A DNA stretch of 29,925 bases from JAUVIB01 sp964424545. GTDB lineage: Bacteria; Calditrichota; Calditrichia; Calditrichales; Calditrichaceae. The notes under the pieces are model-generated. The model worked only from the letters and a program-made list of their open reading frames with translations, searched no databases and was not told the DNA's origin. The translations under genes were made by a program, and so were the position numbers. Shown here in pieces: positions 15,627 through 23,197 of this stretch. The stretch spans positions 1 to 29,925 of the forward strand of contig CAYRJN010000024.1 in NCBI GenBank assembly GCA_964424545.1. The letters run 5' to 3'. Each line of letters begins with the position of its first letter. The stretch's first letter is position 1.

Positions 15627-15655
15627 CTTAGTTCGTAGCATAAGTGTGATTTTTG
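15622..15655 (+). terminator. weak terminator-like hairpin beside the gap
   Basis: CACTTA (15625-15630) pairs with TAAGTG (15641-15646), extended by two more pairs across one mismatch, followed by GATTTTTGA. It could end transcription from the PAP2 side of the gap. Confidence 0.35.
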
Positions 15656-15679
15656 ATACACACGCGCTCGCCACAAATA

Positions 15680-15705
15680 TTTTAAAACGAGTTCATGTTT
15701 TAAAA
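15680..15705. repeat. 9-bp inverted repeat upstream of hydrolase gene
   Basis: TTTTAAAAC (15680-15688) and GTTTTAAAA (15697-15705) are perfect inverted copies separated by 8 bases, ending 9 bases before the hydrolase ATG. Operator or simple AT-rich coincidence; no protein can be assigned. Confidence 0.5.
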
Positions 15706-15714
15706 CAGGCTAAA

Positions 15715-16545
15715 ATGAAAAAAATAAGTATTATCCTGCAAACCTTGCTTTTTTTATTTTTACTTAACCCGGTCAATGGGCAGGAAAAAATTCAGTATGG
15801 CTCAAATAACGGTAATTACATTTTAATTTGCAATACACGTATTTATTATGAAGAATATGGTAAAGGAATACCCTTATTACTCCTTCATGGCGGATTTGGT
15901 TCAATTGAGTATTATAGCATGGTGATCCCTGAACTATCGAAACATTTTAGAGTAATTGCAATAGATAGTCCCGGGCATGGCAGATCTGAACAAGCCGACA
16001 GCATGAGCTATCAATTAATTGCTGATTATATATCCGAAATGATTGATGTTATGCGGTTGGATAGTGTCTATGTACTTGGTTGCAGCGATGGATCAATTGT
16101 TGCGTTGATATTAGCAATTGACAGACCTGAAAAGGTTAAAAGGATAATAAGCGATGGCGGTATAGTCGATGCTGACGGATATAAACAGGGCGTCATTGAA
16201 GAAATGGAATCCATTACTCCTGAAACCATGTCAAAAAGCTGGGTTAAAGAATATAAAAGTAAATCACCGCAGAAAGATCAATGGGAAAAATTTGTTATTG
16301 ATACAAAGAAGATGTGGGTGGATTTTCCATACATCCCATACTCAAAACTGGGTGAAATAAAAAGTCGAACATTAATAGTTATGGGGGATAGAGACCAAAG
16401 CATTAGATTAGAACATGGAATTAAGTTGTATCGTGCCATTAAAGGCAGTGCGTTTTGTGTTCTACCAAACTTGGGCCATTGTATTTGTAACAAAGATCCG
16501 GATCTAATGAATAAAATAGTCATAGACTTTCTGACGAATAAATAA
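15715..16545 (+). CDS. secreted alpha/beta hydrolase
   Basis: A 276-residue alpha/beta-hydrolase-fold protein with a signal peptide (hydrophobic residues 4-20, likely cut near NG-QE at 22-23), so exported to the periplasm or outside. Seen: oxyanion segment LLLHGGFGS (55-63), the DSPGHGRSE segment, nucleophile elbow GCSDG with Ser124, acid in MGDRD (Asp225 or Asp227), and His255 in NLGHC. The substrate is unknown; the family includes esterases, lactonases and peptidases. ATG 15715 is chosen because it begins the signal peptide; the open frame reaches back to the gap edge, but those residues do not look like a leader. Arginine is coded largely by AGA here, while neighbours use CGN, which suggests recent acquisition. 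It stands alone, next to an assembly gap and two inverted repeats. Confidence 0.85.
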   Translation: MKKISIILQTLLFLFLLNPVNGQEKIQYGSNNGNYILICNTRIYYEEYGKGIPLLLLHGGFGSIEYYSMVIPELSKHFRVIAIDSPGHGRSEQADSMSYQLIADYISEMIDVMRLDSVYVLGCSDGSIVALILAIDRPEKVKRIISDGGIVDADGYKQGVIEEMESITPETMSKSWVKEYKSKSPQKDQWEKFVIDTKKMWVDFPYIPYSKLGEIKSRTLIVMGDRDQSIRLEHGIKLYRAIKGSAFCVLPNLGHCICNKDPDLMNKIVIDFLTNK

Positions 16546-16698
16546 TTGATTCGGTAAATATTTTTTATTTCGAAATGGTATTTTAAAATAAAATCATATC
16601 ATTCTTGTTAACGGAATGAAGCGAGTGGGGCGCTCCTTTTTGGAAAATCCTATCGGCTTCCGATTCGAAAATATCGTTCCAATCAGACAATCAATTCA

Positions 16699-16729
16699 AT
16701 GACAAGCAATGGTGATAGACACTTATAAT
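16699..16729 (+). promoter_or_regulatory. possible sigma70 promoter of nrnA
   Basis: ATGACA (16699-16704) and a perfect TATAAT (16724-16729), but with a 19-base spacer and only 16 bases to the ATG, so the leader would be very short. Confidence 0.3.
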
Positions 16730-16745
16730 ATAAAACGGAGTTTTT

Positions 16746-17747
16746 ATGCCGATTAATGCAAGCTATAAGCGACATTGTGATGCAATTGTAAACGAAATCA
16801 ATAAAAGAGATCATTTTCTCATTACAGCGCATATAAACGCGGATGGCGATGCTATTTCAGCTTTGCTTGCCATGAGTTATTATCTAACCGTGTTAAAAAA
16901 AGATTTTATCATGGTTTTACACGATGAAAATCCCGACAGCCGCTTTAATTATCTTAAAAATTTTGATAAAATATATTCTTATGACGAAAATATTGATTTC
17001 GGCGGAAAACTAAAATCGAGAAAAATTGAAACGGTGATCGTGGTCGATGCGCCGGGATTTCGTCGTCTCGGCGATGTTGAAAAAATAATACCTAAAGAGG
17101 CTTTTATCGTAAAAATAGACCATCATCCCTCCGAAGATACGATGGGAGCTGTGGATTGGGTCGACGAAAAAGCTTCGTCCGCTTCCGCTTTGGTTTATGA
17201 AGTGATTGCGCACTCTGGAATTACACTGAATTTTGAGATAGCCGAAGCCGTATTTAGCGGTATTGTTTATGATACCGGTCGATTTTCTTTTTCCAATACT
17301 CGAAGCAGAGATTTCGAAATCGCCGCTGTTTTGTTGTCTTACGGCGTCGATCCGGCCAAAATAACGGAAAAGATGTTCTTCGAAAACAGCCCGCTCGCTC
17401 TGAAGATTGTCGGCAAAGGCTTGGCCGATATGCAATCTTATTTTGACAATCAGGTTAATGTAATTTATATCGGCTTGGAGGATATGCAAAAAACCGATTC
17501 CAGTGAAATTGAAATTCTCGCCAATTATAGTGTCGCAATTCGCAACGGACGGGTGGGAATATTTATTCGGGAAATACAAAAGAATTTTCATAAAATAAGT
17601 TTGCGGGCCAAAGGCGATATCGATGTAAACCGTGTTGCCAAAGCCTTTGACGGCGGGGGACATCGCAAAGCCGCCGGCTGCCGGATTGAAGGTACGAGAG
17701 ATAAAATCATTGATAAATTGCTTCGGGAGATAAAAAAACAATTATAA
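16746..17747 (+). CDS. nrnA: DHH-family phosphoesterase, NrnA-type oligoribonuclease/pAp phosphatase
   Basis: A 333-residue DHH/DHHA1 protein of the NrnA class, which degrades very short RNAs to mononucleotides and dephosphorylates 3'-phosphoadenosine 5'-phosphate. Seen in order: HINADGDA (29-36) with metal-binding His29, Asp33 and Asp35; VVDAPG with Asp101; the name-giving DHH at 125-127; YDTGRFSFSNT with Asp176; and in the C-terminal DHHA1 domain GGGHRKAAG (303-311), which holds the RNA substrate. Length and motif spacing match NrnA rather than the much longer RecJ. CGGAG lies 5 bases before the ATG. It stands alone, between the hydrolase and a lipoprotein gene. A cyclic di-nucleotide phosphodiesterase role (GdpP/PDE2 relatives share the fold) is a lesser alternative. 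Confidence 0.9.
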   Translation: MPINASYKRHCDAIVNEINKRDHFLITAHINADGDAISALLAMSYYLTVLKKDFIMVLHDENPDSRFNYLKNFDKIYSYDENIDFGGKLKSRKIETVIVVDAPGFRRLGDVEKIIPKEAFIVKIDHHPSEDTMGAVDWVDEKASSASALVYEVIAHSGITLNFEIAEAVFSGIVYDTGRFSFSNTRSRDFEIAAVLLSYGVDPAKITEKMFFENSPLALKIVGKGLADMQSYFDNQVNVIYIGLEDMQKTDSSEIEILANYSVAIRNGRVGIFIREIQKNFHKISLRAKGDIDVNRVAKAFDGGGHRKAAGCRIEGTRDKIIDKLLREIKKQL

Positions 17748-18097
17748 TCATTGCAAGCGATTCGTATAAAACGGATGTTTATAATAGTATTTCCATCGCC
17801 CAAAACCTTCGGGCAATTTAACTTCACTATTGTCGCGCCGTAGTCTTATCTGATATTTTCATAATGCAAAGTAATATAAAAGCCTTCGTCAAGGTGTACC
17901 TTTTCGTACATATTCCTGTCCCAAAATGTACACCTGTTAAATACTATTCTACTAATTAAAACTCTAACATATTCAAAAACAAATAGATAGCTGTTGTACT
18001 AAATTTTGGCACGAAATATGTACATAACGATATTAAGTTAAGGTTAGGGCCCTTGATAATTAATGTAATTCATGTATAATTTTTGGAGGAAAACGTT
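17748..18097. other. 350-base intergenic region with inverted repeat and promoter signals
   Basis: No gene seen. It holds AGGTGTAC (17892-17899) and its exact inverse GTACACCT (17928-17935), with further TGTAC/GTACA words at 17904-17908 and 18019-18023, and the promoter-like elements listed separately. No strong terminator for nrnA; only a 4-bp GCCC/GGGC hairpin near 17800. Confidence 0.6.
18007..18080 (+). promoter_or_regulatory. overlapping promoter candidates for the lipoprotein gene
   Basis: TGGCACG (18007-18013), four bases, then ATGTA resembles a sigma54 -24/-12 site, but the -12 GC is GT. Downstream, TTGATA (18053-18058), 16 bases and perfect TATAAT (18075-18080) resemble sigma70, but the start would fall within the Shine-Dalgarno sequence. 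Either, both or neither may be used. Confidence 0.3.
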
Positions 18098-19057
18098 ATG
18101 AAGAGATTAATTGTTTTTATTTTATCGGTATTTTTGATCGGGATGGTCGGATGCAGCAAAAGTCCAAATGATGTTCCCGAAAATGATGAAGCGGTCATAG
18201 CGCAGATGTTACTGGATTCAACCGAACTTGTTTACGACGCTATTACCGATGAAACGGATGACGCTATTCAGGATGATTCTCCGAATTGGCTGGCAAAGTC
18301 GGCTGTTACGACAACAAGCTGGATAAAGTTCCATTTCGGGCGGATCGCTACAAAACCGATCGAAAGGAATGTGGAAGTCGTTAAAGATTCGGATACGACG
18401 GCGACAGCTTATATTTATCTGAAAATAGAAGGGAAATTTAAAGTTTTTAAAGCCGAGGGTATCGCGCCCGATTCCGCGCTTGTAACAAAGAATACGAAGC
18501 CGATGATTCATGAAATTGAAAGAATTGTCCATTTACGTAAAGTTCGCAACACGGATAATCCCCGTAAAAACTGGCGAATAAAAGACGTTTCCATGCGTTA
18601 CGGACATTCGCCGAATAATACGGTCGAGATCGTTGAGCTGCGTATTATGGCCGACGGGCAGGACGATGTCATTATTACCGATCCATTGGAATATTTGCAA
18701 ACGGGCGTTAATCTCTTTACTTTTCCCAGACAGACAGACGTGAAATTACGGGTAAAAGTAAAAAACACTTCCGCTAATAAAATTGTTTATCCGGAAAATA
18801 CGGAAGCTACCGAGTTTGTACGTTTGCATTATGGAAGGAATATTCGCGGAAATCACGGTCGCTCCTATTTTAAATGGGTTGGCAAAGAGGGCGATTATAA
18901 TGTTTATGAAGGAAGCTGGAAAGTAATGCAGTTCAGAGGCATTCATATGGCTGTAATAGATGTTGTGGATAACGGAACCGTATTGGAAAACGACGCTCAG
19001 AACTATCCATATAACTCCTGTACCTGGGATACGAGATATCGCGTTACAATGTTTTAA
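18098..19057 (+). CDS. uncharacterised lipoprotein with two similar halves
   Basis: A 319-residue lipoprotein: signal helix 3-15, lipobox MVGC, lipidated Cys19. I do not recognise the family. The mature part appears to hold two related domains: WIKFHFGRIA near residue 85 and FVRLHYGRNI near residue 240 occupy equivalent positions, each followed by a segment ending in a Lys/Val-rich strand and an FKAEGI- or FRGIH-like turn. The composition (many Thr, Val, Asn, short alternating strands) suggests beta-sandwich folds on the cell surface or periplasmic face. ATG 18098 follows a strong GGAGGA (18085-18090). It ends at a strong terminator, so it is probably transcribed alone, ahead of the helical-repeat/beta-barrel pair. 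Confidence 0.75.
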   Translation: MKRLIVFILSVFLIGMVGCSKSPNDVPENDEAVIAQMLLDSTELVYDAITDETDDAIQDDSPNWLAKSAVTTTSWIKFHFGRIATKPIERNVEVVKDSDTTATAYIYLKIEGKFKVFKAEGIAPDSALVTKNTKPMIHEIERIVHLRKVRNTDNPRKNWRIKDVSMRYGHSPNNTVEIVELRIMADGQDDVIITDPLEYLQTGVNLFTFPRQTDVKLRVKVKNTSANKIVYPENTEATEFVRLHYGRNIRGNHGRSYFKWVGKEGDYNVYEGSWKVMQFRGIHMAVIDVVDNGTVLENDAQNYPYNSCTWDTRYRVTMF

Positions 19058-19083
19058 GTGTATTTGGTAATTTGAACGAAGAC

Positions 19084-19118
19084 AATGGCGCGTCATATTA
19101 ATGCGCCATTGTTTTTTT
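19084..19118 (+). terminator. strong terminator after lipoprotein gene
   Basis: Perfect 8-bp stem AATGGCGC (19084-19091) with GCGCCATT (19103-19110), 11-base loop, then seven T. It ends just 11 bases before the next gene's start, leaving no room for a separate promoter after it. Confidence 0.9.
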
Positions 19119-19129
19119 ATAAAAGCGAA

Positions 19130-20611
19130 ATGAGAATGAAAAAAACAATTAACATATTCTTTCTGACTCTGATTTTATTGACGGGAAAAATATTTGCTCA
19201 ACAGATAACGGTAGATTTTGAGGCGAAACTGCAAAAGCTTGAGCGCGATATAGCCCGTTTAAGAACTGTTGCCGAAAGGTATAACAGACAAAAAGAGCTC
19301 GGCTTGTTGACGATCGCCCGTAATGAATATCTTGCTGCAAGAAAGTTGTATGATGAAGGTAAAATCCAACGCGCTAAATTTCATTATTTAAAATCGCAAA
19401 ACATTGTAGTACGCGTAGCTCAAACCCTTATCTTTACACCCGCCGCAAAAATGAAATCTGAGCTCAAAATAAAAATTGAAAGAGCCGAACGTATTGTAAA
19501 CCAAAATCCTAATAATGAAGAAGGGCGTTATTTATTATCCAAAACTCGTTTTTATCAACAAAGGATGGATGAAAGTCTGCAGCGATCAGCATATCAAAAT
19601 GCCTATAAATTTTATAAAATCGCCCTATATTTCGCTAACCGCATATTGCAGTTATATAATAACGGCAATCTGAATATCACTCCTACGGAACGCTATAAAA
19701 TGCTGGCCGATAATATTAAAAAATTATATAACGAAGTTAACGTCAACGCCTATAATAATAAAAATACGGCTTCCATTATGGCCAAGGCGGTCAGATTGAT
19801 TGCCAGGGCAAAAGCGGACCATGAAAAAGGCGCTTATCGGCAGGCTTTTGCTAATTTGCAAATTGCAGAAAAGTTGCTGTATCGTGTGATTGATCTTAAT
19901 GCTGACGTCAATAATCTTTCGGAAAAAAAATTACGCAATAATCTGTTTTCTCTAAAACGCTTTATTGATTCCATTGAGAAAAAAATGAATATACACGGCG
20001 ATAACAGGCAATTGTCATTGTTAAGTAAGGCCAGGCAATATGCGCGTTCTGCCGAAATGGATATTAACAACCGCGCTTATGCGGATGCTGATAAAAAGAT
20101 TTCAATGGGACAAAAATTAGCAGGAAAAGCGTTGCAAACGCAATTAACGGCCAATACGGATAACCGTGATTTATTCCAAAAGCGTCTTAGCGAAGTTACG
20201 CGCCTTCTTCGCCTTCAGGAAAAACGAATAAATAATATTAATGATCCTTCCATTGCCAATATGCATAATGAGGCAAAAAATTTATTGAACAACGCCGAGA
20301 GACTTGCAAAATCAGGAAATACTCCGGCCGCCTTTTTTAATGTTCAAATAGCTTTAAAATTTATTTACGGGATAAAATTACGTCTCGATAATAATAAAAA
20401 TCTTTCCGCTTCAAAAGATAAGGTGCAAATGCAAATCAACGAGATTGAAAGAAAATTATCCAAGTTATATTCTCCCGATAATGATGAGAAAATTAAATTA
20501 TTAAAAGATTTATTCAAAAAAGCAAAGAGCAATTATCGGTTGGGAAAATACGAAGTCTCGGCGGATTTACTGCGTATAATCAATGCGCAAATGCAGCTAT
20601 TGTCTCATTAA
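19130..20611 (+). CDS. secreted all-helical repeat protein
   Basis: A 493-residue exported protein: signal peptide MKKTINIFFLTLILLTG with probable cleavage after IFA (before QQIT), then almost entirely amphipathic helix, rich in Ala, Asn, Lys, Arg and Leu, with no catalytic motif. Helical-hairpin repeats of roughly 90-110 residues recur, each with a core like AxxLxxxAxxxxxxGxxxxAxxxxxxAxxL: examples are ARAKADHEKGAYRQAFANLQ, ARSAEMDINNRAYADADKKI, AERLAKSGNTPAAFFNVQIA and AKSNYRLGKYEVSADLLRI. This is TPR-like or coiled-coil scaffold architecture, most likely periplasmic. Start ATG 19130 or 19136 (same frame); the ribosome site is weak for both. The beta-barrel gene follows after 15 bases, suggesting that the two products work together. 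Family not recognised. Confidence 0.8.
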   Translation: MRMKKTINIFFLTLILLTGKIFAQQITVDFEAKLQKLERDIARLRTVAERYNRQKELGLLTIARNEYLAARKLYDEGKIQRAKFHYLKSQNIVVRVAQTLIFTPAAKMKSELKIKIERAERIVNQNPNNEEGRYLLSKTRFYQQRMDESLQRSAYQNAYKFYKIALYFANRILQLYNNGNLNITPTERYKMLADNIKKLYNEVNVNAYNNKNTASIMAKAVRLIARAKADHEKGAYRQAFANLQIAEKLLYRVIDLNADVNNLSEKKLRNNLFSLKRFIDSIEKKMNIHGDNRQLSLLSKARQYARSAEMDINNRAYADADKKISMGQKLAGKALQTQLTANTDNRDLFQKRLSEVTRLLRLQEKRINNINDPSIANMHNEAKNLLNNAERLAKSGNTPAAFFNVQIALKFIYGIKLRLDNNKNLSASKDKVQMQINEIERKLSKLYSPDNDEKIKLLKDLFKKAKSNYRLGKYEVSADLLRIINAQMQLLSH

Positions 20612-20626
20612 TGATCCACATATTAG

Positions 20627-21805
20627 ATGACTCTACTAAAAAATAATAAATATACGGCTTTATTTTGCTGTGTTTTTATGGTATTGCCTCTTTCTCTCCT
20701 GTGTCAGGACGGGGGTGATGGTGAATATCAGATGTTGTTGGATGAAATCGCCTTATTTCGAGATTATTCCGATAAAGAAGTAAATATAAGCCTGCTCGAT
20801 TCGGCCTCATTTTATGCCAAACAGGGACAACAGGCTTTAGCTGTGGTTTTTCTCGAAGAACTATTGGATCAATACTCCGAAACCGCTTTGTCCGAATCAC
20901 CCGCAAAACAACAATCTCTGCCGACTTTTTTGACAAGATTGAGCTTTTCGGTTCGTGCGGGAATCGATTACAATAACCAAGAGTTTGAAACAAAAACTGA
21001 AAATACCGATGATAATGAATTGTTTGTTGATCAGGTCAATAAACCTTATGCAGGATTGTTGACGACCTATTTGATATGGGGCGATTATCGCTCCGGACTT
21101 ACTTTTAATTCTTTAATTCGTTATGATAAAGAGAATTTTAACGGTTATGTCAATTTTGAGCAAAAATTTCTTGGAATGAACGCCAACGGTTTAATTAATA
21201 TTAATTATTTTTTTGATGCGAATAAGCCTTTTCCGGATCTGACCTATCGTGAAATTTCTTCCCGTCAAGTTTTTGAATGGTCTGCCGGCAATAGTTGGAG
21301 GATGCGGTTGAATAATATTTTGCGCTATAAAATATATCAACGTCCCGTCGAAAGCACGCCGAATTTTATTCGTAATACATTTGACGGGTACATAGTTTGG
21401 CAAAATTCGGATTATAAAACGATTACTTTGGATATGACCAACGATTATAATGAAAGTATAGATTATGAAAATAATGACTATTATGAACAGCTGTATAATA
21501 TCAGTTTGAATCAATGGTTAGGAACGACATTTAATAATTCGCTGTCTTTCGGGCTTCGTTTAAATAGATTTAACTATGTGTTGCTCGATTCGTTAATTCA
21601 TAATTTTTCACGGGAACTGCGCTTAACGCCGTCAACGGGATTTTATCTATCGCCCGTAGTAAAAATGGATATGACTTATAATTATATTTATAAAACGTAT
21701 CGTGAAAAAACGGAACAAGAACCGGATTACCATTACCATTACTTTGATTTGAATTTTAGTTATATGATGCAAAATTATCGATTTACAAGCGGATATCGCT
21801 TTTAA
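20627..21805 (+). CDS. outer-membrane beta-barrel protein, main part before a frameshift
   Basis: An exported protein: signal peptide (ALFCCVFMVLPLSLLC), a short helical periplasmic segment (about 35-95, with SFYAKQGQQALAVVFLEELL reminiscent of the helical repeats in the gene before), then from about residue 105 alternating aromatic/polar strands typical of a large beta-barrel (RLSFSVRAGIDY, RSGLTFNSLIRYD, NGYVNFEQKF, YNISLNQWLGTTFNNSLSFG, FDLNFSYMMQNYRFTSGYRF). The frame stops at TAA 21803-21805, but the barrel continues in another frame to 22136. One extra T in the TTTT at 21800-21803 explains it. Restored length would be 502 residues. It starts 15 bases after the helical protein. Function unknown; no TonB box, plug or porin family signature was recognised. 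Confidence 0.8.
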   Translation: MTLLKNNKYTALFCCVFMVLPLSLLCQDGGDGEYQMLLDEIALFRDYSDKEVNISLLDSASFYAKQGQQALAVVFLEELLDQYSETALSESPAKQQSLPTFLTRLSFSVRAGIDYNNQEFETKTENTDDNELFVDQVNKPYAGLLTTYLIWGDYRSGLTFNSLIRYDKENFNGYVNFEQKFLGMNANGLININYFFDANKPFPDLTYREISSRQVFEWSAGNSWRMRLNNILRYKIYQRPVESTPNFIRNTFDGYIVWQNSDYKTITLDMTNDYNESIDYENNDYYEQLYNISLNQWLGTTFNNSLSFGLRLNRFNYVLLDSLIHNFSRELRLTPSTGFYLSPVVKMDMTYNYIYKTYREKTEQEPDYHYHYFDLNFSYMMQNYRFTSGYRF

Positions 21806-22136
21806 AGGCGGTAATACGCTCTATATTAACGAGCAAAATTTTAACGCAAACGGTATAACCGCAGGCATCGATTATCAAAATATCAAGGGATGGTATGCCA
21901 GCGCCAGCGCCATCTATTCATGGAGAAAATATCCTTATGCTCCGGAAGGCGATGAGTTCAGCATTTATTATAATCGCAACGTTCTTAATTTATTCTTAAT
22001 GGGACAAATCCCGCTTACCGCTAAACTTAATTTAAATGTCATTGTCTATTATGATAACGATAAAGACAAAGACTATGATATAAATAATATGAGAAGTTCC
22101 TATTTTACCGTTGAAATGCAGTATTCGCTCTATTAG
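21804..22136 (+). pseudogene. C-terminal strands of the same beta-barrel, out of frame
   Basis: Starting with AAA at 21804, 110 codons continue the barrel: GGNTLYINEQNF, GITAGIDYQNIKGWYASASA, NVLNLFLMGQIPLTAKLNLN, then a closing strand SSYFTVEMQYSLY ending in an aromatic residue as BAM-assembled proteins do, and TAG at 22134-22136. There is no start codon or ribosome site of its own. It joins smoothly to GYRF of the upstream piece if one T is removed, so it is either a recent mutation, a phase-variable tract, or a sequencing error. Confidence 0.85.
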
Positions 22137-22407
22137 CATTATTAAAATTGGGGAATTAATGCTTCTTATCTTTCCGTTCGTGCTGAATCATCGAAATAAC
22201 AAATAAGCCATTTTTGTTAATCAATTCGCGAATCTATGTTTTCGCCTTATCAGTCGCAAAATATATCTTTCCTTTTTTTTAATCAAATCATAATATATAG
22301 CTGTTAAATGTGATAAATCTTACAACTTTCTTGCATTTATTACGTAAATTAACGAAATTCGACTCTTTTTAAAGTAGATTAATGATCAGAAAATACAAGG
22401 GAGGAAT

Positions 22408-22836
22408 ATGGCTAAAGCAAAAGCAAAAACAGTGCACATAAAAGGCGTTACTTTTATGGGGATTACGGACAGCAAACACTGGGTGCCTATGGACGGTCCG
22501 GAAAAATTCGGCGGTTCCGAAGCGGGAATCAGGCCTAAGGAGTTGTTGCTGTTATCGCTTTCCGGTTGTACCGGAGCGGATGTGGCTTCAATATTAACGA
22601 AAATGCGCGAACCGTATACGCGCTTCGAAATAGAAGTTGATGCGGATACAACCGAAGAACACCCGAAAGTATATTCGACAATCCGCCTGACTTATAAATT
22701 TTGGGGAGAAGGATTGAACCCGAAAAATATAGAGAAGGCCATAGATTTATCGCAGAATAAATATTGTGGCGTAACGGCTATGCTGCAAAAATCGGTTGAA
22801 ATTGTTCACAGCTATATTATTAATCCTGATGAATAG
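22408..22836 (+). CDS. OsmC-family peroxiredoxin-like protein
   Basis: A 142-residue OsmC/Ohr-superfamily protein, small cytosolic thiol enzymes that reduce organic hydroperoxides. Seen: the RPKELLLLSLSGCTGADV segment with Cys54 on the central helix, the long FEIEVDADTTEEHPKVY strand region, and the second conserved cysteine Cys120 in NKYCGVTAML. The order and spacing fit the OsmC/YhfA branch better than Ohr. An excellent ribosome site (GGGAGG) lies 6 bases before ATG. It is followed after 9 bases by the HPt gene and probably shares its transcript. The 271 bases upstream hold no gene and no clear promoter motif. Confidence 0.9.
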   Translation: MAKAKAKTVHIKGVTFMGITDSKHWVPMDGPEKFGGSEAGIRPKELLLLSLSGCTGADVASILTKMREPYTRFEIEVDADTTEEHPKVYSTIRLTYKFWGEGLNPKNIEKAIDLSQNKYCGVTAMLQKSVEIVHSYIINPDE

Positions 22837-22845
22837 GGGATAAAC

Positions 22846-23190
22846 ATGTCCGAGAATGTTTTAAATATGGATGAAGCTCTGGAGCGAATAGGCGGAGATA
22901 AAGAGTTCTTGTTTGAACTGTTAAACGAGTTTATCTCGCAAATGGAACGGGACTTGCCGGCTCTGAGTAAAGCCGTTGAGGCTGGAGATTTCGAGAATAT
23001 CGGTTTGATTGCTCATAGTCTGCGCGGGGCGGCTGGTAATTTAAGCGTGACTACCATATACAGGGCCTTGAGTGAAATAGAATCACTGGTTAATGAAAAA
23101 AGAAACGATAAAATGGCGCCGATTTTGGAAGAAGTTTATACTCAGGAATCGGAATTACGCAGGTTTTTACAAGGAAAACAAAAATCGTAA
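22846..23190 (+). CDS. free-standing histidine phosphotransfer (HPt) domain
   Basis: A 114-residue single-domain HPt protein, the intermediate in phosphorelays that passes phosphate between response-regulator receiver domains. Seen: DEALERIGGDKEFLFELLNE leading into the four-helix bundle, and the phospho-acceptor motif AHSLRGAAGNL with His57. No kinase, receiver or output domain is encoded nearby, so its partners lie elsewhere. ATG follows GGGATAAAC, 9 bases after the OsmC stop. Its stop is only 7 bases from the stop of the convergent comF gene, leaving no room for a terminator, so the two transcripts must overlap at their 3' ends unless Rho acts. Confidence 0.92.
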   Translation: MSENVLNMDEALERIGGDKEFLFELLNEFISQMERDLPALSKAVEAGDFENIGLIAHSLRGAAGNLSVTTIYRALSEIESLVNEKRNDKMAPILEEVYTQESELRRFLQGKQKS

Positions 23191-23197
23191 AGGCCTG

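Noticed and set aside
15614..16680. Hydrolase gene as an integron cassette, given inverted repeats nearby
   Set aside because: No GTTRRRY/RYYYAAC core pair is found on both sides and no integrase is in the window.
17010..17741. 243-codon open frame on the minus strand inside nrnA
   Set aside because: Fully antisense to a gene with all DHH/DHHA1 motifs; no ribosome site and no recognisable domain.
17892..17935. Inverted repeat as insertion-sequence ends
   Set aside because: Only 8 bp arms, 28 bases apart, with no transposase and no target duplication.
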